NCBI GenBank assembly: GCA_021828345.1 | Contig: JAJZJI010000009.1 | Span: 1 to 25,041 of the forward strand | DNA length: 25,041 nt | Direction: 5' to 3' | Origin: Microcaldota archaeon | Lineage (GTDB): Archaea; Micrarchaeota; Micrarchaeia; Micrarchaeales; Micrarchaeaceae | Shown here: one piece after another, positions 13,406 to 20,861 of the stretch | Layout of the letters: the number at the start of each line of letters is the position of its first letter | Numbering within the stretch: the first letter of the stretch is position 1 | Position numbers and translations under genes: made by a program | Notes under the pieces: generated by a model | Databases searched by the model: none | Seen by the model: the letters and a program-made list of their open reading frames with translations, nothing else | What the model was told of the DNA's origin: nothing

Positions 13406-14176
13406 ATGCCAAAGATACTCGTTACAGGAAATAAAGGATTTATCGGTTCTGTAGTGTTTGCTGATTTAAAAGAGAAGGGTTATAATGTAAAAGGGGTCGA
13501 TGTGGATGATCCTTTTCCACAGGAGCGCTTTGATATTATATTTCATTTTGGCGCCAGAACGTTGATAAGAAATTCAGTAAAGATGCCGTATGACTATTTT
13601 TTGGATAATTTAGGGTTATTAATGCGATATCTTGAAAAAGCAAGAAATGATAATTCTATTATTATATTCCCGACATCCGGTTCAACTGCAAAGCCAACAA
13701 ATCCCTATTCATTAGCAAAAAAAGAATCGGAGGAGTGGCTTGAGTTATATAATATTTTATATGGTGTGAAATACTATACATTGCGATTTTATAATATATA
13801 TGGTGAGACTAGTAAGAAGGGGGCGGTATATTTATTTACAAAGGCTGCATTTGATTCAACACCAGCTACTTTATTTGGTGATGGGACGCATAAGAGGGAT
13901 TTTGTATATGTGCGCGATATATCAAGAATTTCTGAAAAGATAATAAAAGGAGAAATTAATCCTGGTACATATGAGGTAGGTACAGGTATTGGTACATCTA
14001 TAAATGAGCTTATAAACTTAATAGAGCGTAAAACTAATAAAAAAATAACTATAGAACATAAATTATTTGAAGTGGACGAGGCTGAATCTTTATCAGCAAA
14101 AAATCCGTTACTATCCGATTTTACTCCATTAGAAAAAGGATTAGATATGGTAATAAGTCAGTTCAAAAAGGTTTAA
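13406..14176 (+). CDS. NAD-dependent sugar epimerase/dehydratase (short SDR)
   Basis: A 256-residue extended-SDR protein. The Rossmann motif TGNKGFIG is at residues 7-14 and the catalytic pair is in NPYSLAKKE (Tyr-x3-Lys, about 120). The Ser/Thr before it is in PTSGST. RDFVYVRDI (about 180) is the conserved nucleotide-sugar contact block of the GalE/RfbB group. The usual family length is 300-330, so this version is short, mainly in the C-terminal sugar-binding half. It probably acts on a nucleoside-diphosphate sugar made by the neighbouring enzymes. ATG 13406 is chosen because an upstream in-frame start at 13355 would place 17 hydrophobic residues over the promoter. It converges on the glycosyltransferase, stop codons touching. 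Confidence 0.8.
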   Translation: MPKILVTGNKGFIGSVVFADLKEKGYNVKGVDVDDPFPQERFDIIFHFGARTLIRNSVKMPYDYFLDNLGLLMRYLEKARNDNSIIIFPTSGSTAKPTNPYSLAKKESEEWLELYNILYGVKYYTLRFYNIYGETSKKGAVYLFTKAAFDSTPATLFGDGTHKRDFVYVRDISRISEKIIKGEINPGTYEVGTGIGTSINELINLIERKTNKKITIEHKLFEVDEAESLSAKNPLLSDFTPLEKGLDMVISQFKKV

Positions 14177-15385
14177 TTAGTTTAAGCAATCTATCTCGTT
14201 TAATACTCTTCTTTGTATTACATCTATATTGAACTTGTTTTTTAGAAATATCATTGCATTTTTAGATAGCTTTTTTTGCAGAACACTGTTGCTATATAAA
14301 CTATAAAATTTTTCCGCAAAATCATTGATATCTCCATACTTATAAAGTAGTCCATTATATTCGTTATTTACTATGGTGGAAATAGGGTCATATCCTATAA
14401 TGCTATTTATTTTTTCATTTATTAGTACAGGAAGGCCACATGCCATTGATTCTAATAACGTTCTGCTTAAACCCTCCCATATGGAAGTCGAAACAAGAAA
14501 ATTTGCATTATTATAAGCGTTAACTAAATCATTATTAAATAAAAGTCCAATAAAAACTATGTTTTTTTGAAGTCCAAGCTTATTTACCATTTCAATGTAC
14601 TTAGTTTTATCTGGGCCATCTCCTATTATTTTTAATATAACTTTCTCTTTTAGCTCCGAATGGTTATCTATTACGCGTTTAATTCCCTCTATTAGAAAAC
14701 TGACGCGTTTTTGTTTTTCTTCAAGCCTACCTACATATATCGCGCCGTTATATGTTTTTTTAATACTTATTTTTTTATATATTCTATGCGGTGCAATGCC
14801 TGTATAAATAATATGTGTATTATTTTTGAAAATAGTCTTTGCGCTCTTATACTGTTCGGCATTTATTGCTATAAAAAGACTAAGCCATTTAGCCATAAGT
14901 CCTACTAAAAATGCGCTACCTAACATATTTGGTGATAATCTCTTTAAACCCGATTTTTTATAGTTGAGTACTATATTACCTCTATCAATATAAACGGTTT
15001 TAGCATTTGGGTGTAATTCTAAATAAGCATCAACTATTGGTATATCTTTTCTTGAATTTAAAAGTAAAATATCATATTTTTTATCTAAAAATTTTTTGTT
15101 TATAAGGTTGTTATTTTTAAATAACCTCATAATGACTAGTTTATAATCAAAACCGCTTGATGTAGCTGCATTAGTATATCTTTCAGAAAATACATCGCTT
15201 ATTTGAAGCGATTTAAGTGTGCTATCTATCTTGGAAAAATTTCCAAGCATATCGACTTTATAATTTTTGCTTTTAGAAATGTATAAATATAAATCATAGG
15301 AGTCTTTAACAGAACCACCAAATGTTTTATACGAGCCCGTATCCATTATAAGTATGTTGCGTATTCTACGTCTTTTATTCTCCAA
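14177..15385 (-). CDS. Glycosyltransferase family 4
   Basis: A 402-residue retaining GT-B glycosyltransferase. The nucleotide-sugar-binding half has YVGRLEEKQKRVSFLIEG (about 218-235), KIIGDGPDKTKY, and the E-x7-E motif SIWEGLSRTLLESMACGLPV near 305-325, the GT4 signature. The N-terminal half (acceptor domain) is poorly conserved, as usual; a hydrophobic stretch near 155-175 may touch the membrane. Acceptor and donor are not evident; a role in assembling the surface glycan with the neighbouring sugar genes is inferred. The start is TTG 15385, with GTGATC (a direct Shine-Dalgarno match) a few bases upstream, four bases after the tyrS stop. An internal ATG at codon 14 is an alternative. Its stop touches the convergent epimerase stop (TAATTA). 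Confidence 0.85.
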   Translation of the reverse strand: MENKRRRIRNILIMDTGSYKTFGGSVKDSYDLYLYISKSKNYKVDMLGNFSKIDSTLKSLQISDVFSERYTNAATSSGFDYKLVIMRLFKNNNLINKKFLDKKYDILLLNSRKDIPIVDAYLELHPNAKTVYIDRGNIVLNYKKSGLKRLSPNMLGSAFLVGLMAKWLSLFIAINAEQYKSAKTIFKNNTHIIYTGIAPHRIYKKISIKKTYNGAIYVGRLEEKQKRVSFLIEGIKRVIDNHSELKEKVILKIIGDGPDKTKYIEMVNKLGLQKNIVFIGLLFNNDLVNAYNNANFLVSTSIWEGLSRTLLESMACGLPVLINEKINSIIGYDPISTIVNNEYNGLLYKYGDINDFAEKFYSLYSNSVLQKKLSKNAMIFLKNKFNIDVIQRRVLNEIDCLN

Positions 15386-15389
15386 AGGA

Positions 15390-16454
15390 TCACTTATTGT
15401 TCATTATGTCCAAGACCTGTTCTTTATATTTTTCTGTAACTGGGCGTATTTGTTTAAATAATTTTATTATGGCATTTGCTACTGCATTTTTTAGATCTAG
15501 TGGGTGTATTTTTCCATTCGCGTAAGCCATTTCAAGTTCTTTGTAATCAATATAATTAAGATCACCACCATATTCTTTTTTTCTTTCAATATCAAAGCTT
15601 TTAAGATTGGGTATTATAACATATTTTATAAGTTCTAAAATCGGATTTTCCAAAGTAACGCGTTCTGGGCACCATCCTTTTTTTATTGTGCTGCGTATTT
15701 CATCATCTGTAGCTAAAATTGATATTGCCGAACCCTGTTTGGATTTACTCATCTTCATTGCAGCAACAATCTCCTCTTTGACCATGCTACTCTCTATTTT
15801 AGGTGGTTCAAGAAGACTTGGTAGAAGGTGGTGATGTATTGGTGCTATAATACGTTTAGGCGTTCGTGTTTCAAATATCTCTTTTGCTAACATATGCACC
15901 CGTCTTTGATCCATCCCCGCATGTGGTATTTCAACATCCAGCGCCTCTATATCTATCGCCTGCATTATCGGGTATATATATTGTGATACATAAAGTGTAT
16001 CTTTTTCATTTCTTCCCTGTATTATGAGTGTTCTTGTTGCTCTTGCAATTGTTACCTGTGTTGAAGTGCTTATAAGGTTCTTCCAATACTCATCATTCTT
16101 TTCATATAAATCCGAGCCTAATACTATATTTGCATTCGGACAGAATGCTTTGAATAAATCATTATAAAATTTGGATAGTTCCTTTATTTTATCCCAATCC
16201 CCTCCAAGTTTTTTGTTTGCAACGCTATGCCAATCTGCAAGGAGGATATTTGTTTTAACCCCAACCATATCAAGGTCATTTATCTTTTTTCCACCAACGA
16301 AAAGATGCCCAATATGTGGTATCCCACTTATTTCTAATCCAATATAATGTTTTGGTTTATTATTGGTCTCTAATATATGTTTTAAATCATCAATTGTTAC
16401 TATTTCTTCTGTAGGTTCTGATTTGATAATATCAATTTTTTTATCAATGTCCAT
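15390..16454 (-). CDS. tyrS: Tyrosyl-tRNA synthetase, archaeal type
   Basis: A 354-residue class I aminoacyl-tRNA synthetase of the archaeal/eukaryotic TyrRS type. The HIGH motif is in SGIPHIGHLF and the KMSKS loop is KMSKSKQGSAI. The tyrosine-pocket block is YPIMQAIDIEALDVEIPHAGMDQRR (abbreviated here as YPIMQAxDI and GMDQRRVHMLA), as in Methanocaldococcus TyrRS. The C-terminal anticodon-binding part ends with HPLDLKNAVA. Its length is slightly above the usual 300-330 because of an insertion before KMSKS (residues about 210-235). ATG 16454 has AGGT six bases upstream; nine further codons to 16481 look like leader. It lies inside a run of transport and sugar genes rather than translation genes. 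Confidence 0.93.
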   Translation of the reverse strand: MDIDKKIDIIKSEPTEEIVTIDDLKHILETNNKPKHYIGLEISGIPHIGHLFVGGKKINDLDMVGVKTNILLADWHSVANKKLGGDWDKIKELSKFYNDLFKAFCPNANIVLGSDLYEKNDEYWKNLISTSTQVTIARATRTLIIQGRNEKDTLYVSQYIYPIMQAIDIEALDVEIPHAGMDQRRVHMLAKEIFETRTPKRIIAPIHHHLLPSLLEPPKIESSMVKEEIVAAMKMSKSKQGSAISILATDDEIRSTIKKGWCPERVTLENPILELIKYVIIPNLKSFDIERKKEYGGDLNYIDYKELEMAYANGKIHPLDLKNAVANAIIKLFKQIRPVTEKYKEQVLDIMNNK

Positions 16455-16519
16455 TATAATACCTATATACATATCATACAAAAAGATTAATATATAAAAT
16501 GTGCACGTGCATATGTGTT

Positions 16520-17785
16520 CTACTTTCTTTTTATTTTATGATCGAAGTTCTTTGAAAATAGAAGTCCAGAAAATATTGTAAATACGATCGCGATTAAAAA
16601 TGTGGTGGTATAACTTATATATGTTGACAATACGCCAGATAATAACGCTCCAAATACGGCAGATCCTCCAAGTAGTCCTGTCCATACCCCAACATAATAT
16701 CCCGCCTTTGAACCTCTAACTATATCATACAATAAAACGGACGAGGAAAGATTCCATACAGCGTATGCGAAACCGGCAACCATATACCCGATTATGTTTG
16801 TCGCAAAGAAAAATCCTGGGATAAAGACTGCAAGAATTGCAATTGCATATCCAGAGCTTCTGTAAAATATGGACTGGGTATAAAGTCTGTTTAAGTGCAT
16901 ACCTTGTTTTATTTTTATTATGTAAATAAATATGGCAATCTGCGCAATACCATTCACAAGATTTATCGTGAATATGCTGCTATAAGTAAGTCCATATATC
17001 TTAAGGTATGGGACATAAGATGTATTAAAAAGATAATATCCTATGTTAAATAATACTATTGCCCCCAATAGCTGATAAACCTTTTTTTTCTCGATATTTA
17101 ATACAGCCTCGTGTACTCGTTTTATCATACCACTTCCAACAAAAATATTAGGTAGTGATGTAAGTGTATTTAATAAAGGAAAAATTCCATTGGCCTTTTT
17201 TATTTCATTCTCTGGTAGGTCTATTTTTTTATCTTTTATTAAAAAGTATGCAAGCAATATTGCAATTATATTTAATATCACTAATATGTAGACGTATATA
17301 AATGGATTTTTTTCTGATGTTAAAATTCCAAATCCAAATGCGGTTATTGATCCTATTAAATTAAATATAGCATATCTGCTAAAGTATCTAGGAAGGCTTC
17401 TGCTTCTTTTTGTTCCCATGACTAGTATGTTTATTGCAGGAGATGCAGCTGTTGCGATTACTGCATATAATGAGTAATATAAATATGAGTTATATAACCC
17501 CTGAAATAAAGTAAAACCTAATAGTATGGGCAATGTTAAAAGCAGGGAGAGCATTATGAATGGTTTATTTTTTTTGTAATTATCCGTTAGTCTTCCCCAT
17601 ATTATTGAAGATGGTATGCTAACTAAGTTATATAACGCAAATGCAATGCCAACGTCAAAAACGTTTCCATTAAGATATATTATATAAAGCGGTATAAATA
17701 TACCAAGGCCTCCGCTTATTGCTGATATGGGTACTAGCGTTGTCATCCATTTGTAATGCTGTTTTCTAGAAGGCAAACATACCAC
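16520..17785 (-). CDS. MFS transporter
   Basis: A 421-residue membrane protein with about 12 hydrophobic segments and a cytosolic middle loop (near 195-235, charged), the standard major-facilitator shape. The loop between helices 2 and 3 carries GRLTDNYKKNKPF, the MFS motif A (G-x3-D-x5-R/K). Substrate is not evident; drug/proton antiporters and sugar or peptide exporters share this layout. The start is taken as GTG 17785, three bases after the stop of the M20 peptidase gene, so they are likely co-transcribed; an ATG at codon 14 is possible. An association with peptide or amino-acid uptake is suggested only by the neighbour. Confidence 0.85.
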   Translation of the reverse strand: MVCLPSRKQHYKWMTTLVPISAISGGLGIFIPLYIIYLNGNVFDVGIAFALYNLVSIPSSIIWGRLTDNYKKNKPFIMLSLLLTLPILLGFTLFQGLYNSYLYYSLYAVIATAASPAINILVMGTKRSRSLPRYFSRYAIFNLIGSITAFGFGILTSEKNPFIYVYILVILNIIAILLAYFLIKDKKIDLPENEIKKANGIFPLLNTLTSLPNIFVGSGMIKRVHEAVLNIEKKKVYQLLGAIVLFNIGYYLFNTSYVPYLKIYGLTYSSIFTINLVNGIAQIAIFIYIIKIKQGMHLNRLYTQSIFYRSSGYAIAILAVFIPGFFFATNIIGYMVAGFAYAVWNLSSSVLLYDIVRGSKAGYYVGVWTGLLGGSAVFGALLSGVLSTYISYTTTFLIAIVFTIFSGLLFSKNFDHKIKRK

Positions 17786-17788
17786 TTT

Positions 17789-18988
17789 CTATTGCTTAGA
17801 TGCCATAAAATAAAAGACTTTAGCATCTGTTAATATGTCATCTATTATTACATACTCATCTATAATATGTGGTATGTCGGGTTTTTTGCTCCATACTACT
17901 GCATCAATACCTCGTCTTCTAAAGAAACTTGCAAATGTCCCACCACCAATACCTATAACTTTAGGAGTTATATTAATCACACTTTTAATTGCATTTGACG
18001 TTAATTTCACTATCTCAGAATTTGGAGATGTTTGACCAGCAGAATCCTCTCTTACAAATACCTCAACCTTAATATTAAGTGTGGTATTTGAGCTTTTAAT
18101 TGCTATTTCCATTACATCATTTAATATATCATCCACTTTATAGATTGGTAAAATTCTACAGTCAATGTAAAATATTTCAGTTCCTGGGATCATATTTATA
18201 CTATCTTGGTTTTTTTCATGTTTAGTCATTTCGAATGTTGATTTATTTGGAGAAAAATTTTCATCAGTTAAATTATATTTTTCATGTAGATGCGAATCAA
18301 TTAAATCTAAGAATTTTATCATTGCGCGTAATGCATTACTTCCCAATTCTGGTGTACTTGCATGTACCTGTTTTCCAGTGGCTGTTATTTTAAGCCACAA
18401 TAAGCTTTTTTCAGCTATTTCTATTTCATCTCCACTTGCACTTCCCCCATCTGGAACTAATATAATATCCTCAGACTTGAATATATTTTCATCAAGCAAT
18501 TTTCTTATTCCATATGTGCTGCCTAATTCTTCATCTGCAACAAGGGCCAGTCCATAATTGTAATTTAATTCAACTTTCGTATCTATTATTGCTTTTAGTG
18601 CAAAAATGGCGGCAATAACATCTTGACCATCATCATTTGTACCTCGTCCATAAATCTTATCCCTAACAATTGTCCCTTTAAATGGGTTATACTTCCACAT
18701 ATCTATGTCTCCTTCGGAAACAGTATCTATATGTGCTATAATCCACAATGTTCTTTTGCAATTGCCAATCCTTGTTATTATGCTAGGGCGTTTTACGTTA
18801 TTATTATCAACATACTCATAACGTTTGGTCTGAAGTCCCATATTTTTTAAAATGTTTTCAAGAAAATTGGCGCGGTCCGATTCTCCAACCCCCCCACTTT
18901 GTGGAGATATAGATTTTATTTCTATCATGCTCTGCATGGTTTTTACAATTTCATCCTTATAACTATCTATTATTGATATATTTTTCAT
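17789..18988 (-). CDS. M20-family metallopeptidase (ArgE/DapE-like)
   Basis: A 399-residue zinc aminoacylase/peptidase. Metal and catalytic motifs are complete: H86-x-D88 in AHIDTV, the bridging aspartate in YGRGTNDDGQ (about 113-122), the general-base glutamate in ADEELGS (about 150), and the last metal histidine in IPHIIDEY near residue 380. A lid/dimerisation domain with the substrate-binding histidine (GKQVHASTPELG) occupies the middle. It lacks a signal peptide, so acts in the cytosol. It may be a carboxypeptidase, dipeptidase or N-acyl-amino-acid deacylase; diaminopimelate synthesis is not implied. ATG 18988 follows a TATA-rich stretch and seems near-leaderless. It heads the minus-strand run M20-MFS-tyrS-GT4. 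Confidence 0.88.
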   Translation of the reverse strand: MKNISIIDSYKDEIVKTMQSMIEIKSISPQSGGVGESDRANFLENILKNMGLQTKRYEYVDNNNVKRPSIITRIGNCKRTLWIIAHIDTVSEGDIDMWKYNPFKGTIVRDKIYGRGTNDDGQDVIAAIFALKAIIDTKVELNYNYGLALVADEELGSTYGIRKLLDENIFKSEDIILVPDGGSASGDEIEIAEKSLLWLKITATGKQVHASTPELGSNALRAMIKFLDLIDSHLHEKYNLTDENFSPNKSTFEMTKHEKNQDSINMIPGTEIFYIDCRILPIYKVDDILNDVMEIAIKSSNTTLNIKVEVFVREDSAGQTSPNSEIVKLTSNAIKSVINITPKVIGIGGGTFASFFRRRGIDAVVWSKKPDIPHIIDEYVIIDDILTDAKVFYFMASKQ

Positions 18989-19033
18989 AATAAGCAGAGC
19001 ACAATTAAACTATATTATACTTTTGTATAGTTT

Positions 19034-19230
19034 TTATCTGTCCCATTTTTCATTCCAGAATGTTAAAAATCCATATATGGATACAAAGAACAGCATTGCC
19101 ATATATATTCCGCCTAAAGTAAATGTTCGTATTTTTTTGCTTCTTATGGTTTTTGATAATTTATAAATATAAAAAATTGTTATAATGTAACTGAAAATAC
19201 CTAAAATTAGTATAAATATATCGGTTGCAT
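19034..19230 (-). CDS. Small two-helix membrane protein, apparently frameshifted near its 5' end
   Basis: Within the 357-base gap, an open minus-strand frame from 19237 to the stop at 19034 encodes two hydrophobic helices, DIFILILGIFSYIITIFYIY and GGIYMAMLFFVSIYGFLTFW, joined by a basic loop (KTIRSKKIR), ending WNEKWDR. It has no ATG, GTG or TTG near its 5' end. One base out of frame, ATG 19230 has an excellent Shine-Dalgarno sequence (AGGT, five bases upstream), but reads MQPIYLY and stops. Adding one base in the T-run 19214-19216 joins the two into a 66-residue protein starting MQPIY. This could be an assembly error, a true frameshift or programmed slippage. Family unknown. Confidence 0.45.
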
Positions 19231-19313
19231 AACTTACCTATTTAATATCAATCGAATATACTAAATATATCCGTTTGGTTTTATTACGCTTTTTATAAAT
19301 GTAGGAATTGCAC

Positions 19314-19322
19314 ATTATATTA
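19314..19322 (+). promoter_or_regulatory. TATA box of the thioredoxin/NHL gene
   Basis: ATTATATTA is centred about 28 bases upstream of ATG 19346, predicting a leaderless transcript that may continue into the YyaL-like gene. Confidence 0.5.
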
Positions 19323-19345
19323 AGTTTAGTGTCTATAGTCTAATA

Positions 19346-20857
19346 ATGCTAGATAAACCTACCTTTATGGATAAAAAAATAAGGGAATTTCCAAAGTCCT
19401 TTAAATGGTTAAATGCCAAAAAACAAATAGATATAGATATGCTTAAAGGGCAGATTGTTGTATTAGATTTTTGGACATATTGCTGTATAAATTGTGTACA
19501 TATGGCACAAACACTAAATTACGTGGAGGCGCGTTATAAGGGCAAACCTGTCGCTATAATTGGTATTCATTCCGCAAAATATACAAACGAAAAAAACCCA
19601 TCAAATATTATGGATGCAATAACTAGGTATGGTATAAAACATCCGGTGATAGTTGATGAAAATATGCATTTATGGAAGGAGTATGGAATACACGCGTGGC
19701 CCACACTTGTTTTTATAGGACCTGACGGTACAATACTACATAAAGTTGCCGGAGAAATTTCAAATGAGTCTATATCTGAAATAATAGATGATCTTTTAGA
19801 TCGGTATGCAAATGAAAAACTTCTTTCAAAAAAACGTGCCGATATCTATATCCAATATAAGAGTGATGAAGAAGAGAAAAACCAGTTGAAATACCCTGGA
19901 AAAATAGCAATATCAGAGAATGGAAAACTTATTGCTATTAGTGATACCTCAAATAATAGGGTGCTTATTTTAGGGCGCAGCGATAATCGTGTTATGGATA
20001 TAATAGGGTGTGGGTATGGAGGATTTTTAGATGGTAATTTTGACAATTCGCGACTTTTAAAACCACAAGGTGTATTTTTTAGAAAAAATATTTTGTATAT
20101 AGCTGATACTGGAAATCACTCTATAAGGGCTGCTGATATGCGAAATAGGCGTATTGTTACAATCGCAGGCGATGGGGAAAGGGGCGTTCATATGAGTTTT
20201 AATAATAAATATATCGCAAAAGAAACCTCATTACTATCTCCATGGGATTTATCGATAAATGGCAAATATCTATACATTGCAATGGCCGGATTACATCAAA
20301 TATGGCGTTATGATTTTGATGATGAGACTATAAGGCCGTTTGCTGGTGCGGGATATGAGAATATAGTTGATGGAGATTTAGAAAAAGCTCTAATGGCACA
20401 GCCAAGCGGAATATTTTGCGAGGATGATTACATATATGTTGTTGATAGCGAGACCTCCTCAGTGCGTTCAATAAATCTATCAGAAAATTTTATAAGTACA
20501 ATAATTGGAGCGGGACTTTTTATATATGGGAATATTGATGGCAGGCTTAATGTTGGCAGACTTCAACATCCTCTTGGGATAACAAAAGCAAAAGATAAAA
20601 TTTATGTGGCTGATACATACAATAACTCTATACGATTAATTGATCTTTCTACAAAAACTATTATAACTCTGATAAAAAAAGACTCTAACTCACAATGCCG
20701 ATTCGAGGATAAGGATTGCGATACGCTTGGTCTTTATGAGCCTTCTGATGTTAAAATATATAAAGAAATGTTATATATTGTTGATACAAATAATCATCTT
20801 ATTAGGACATTTGATTTAAATAAAAAAATATTAGGTACTTTTAAGATTTACTGGTGA
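19346..20857 (+). CDS. Thioredoxin-like / NHL-repeat protein (NHLRC2-like)
   Basis: A 503-residue two-domain protein. Residues 1-145 form a TlpA/thioredoxin fold with the active site DFWTYCCINCVHM; the redox pair is C47-x2-C50, preceded by an extra C46, exactly the arrangement of animal NHLRC2. The cis-proline is in AWPTLVFIGPDG. Residues about 175-500 contain NHL-type propeller repeats (ISDTSNNRVLIL, IADTGNHSIRAA, VADTYNNSIRLI, IVDTNNHLIRTF), about six blades. No signal peptide or membrane helix is seen, so it is probably cytosolic. Substrates are unknown. Its stop TGA is part of the Shine-Dalgarno sequence of the next gene, four bases away, so the two are coupled. Confidence 0.88.
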   Translation: MLDKPTFMDKKIREFPKSFKWLNAKKQIDIDMLKGQIVVLDFWTYCCINCVHMAQTLNYVEARYKGKPVAIIGIHSAKYTNEKNPSNIMDAITRYGIKHPVIVDENMHLWKEYGIHAWPTLVFIGPDGTILHKVAGEISNESISEIIDDLLDRYANEKLLSKKRADIYIQYKSDEEEKNQLKYPGKIAISENGKLIAISDTSNNRVLILGRSDNRVMDIIGCGYGGFLDGNFDNSRLLKPQGVFFRKNILYIADTGNHSIRAADMRNRRIVTIAGDGERGVHMSFNNKYIAKETSLLSPWDLSINGKYLYIAMAGLHQIWRYDFDDETIRPFAGAGYENIVDGDLEKALMAQPSGIFCEDDYIYVVDSETSSVRSINLSENFISTIIGAGLFIYGNIDGRLNVGRLQHPLGITKAKDKIYVADTYNNSIRLIDLSTKTIITLIKKDSNSQCRFEDKDCDTLGLYEPSDVKIYKEMLYIVDTNNHLIRTFDLNKKILGTFKIYW

Positions 20858-20861
20858 ATTA

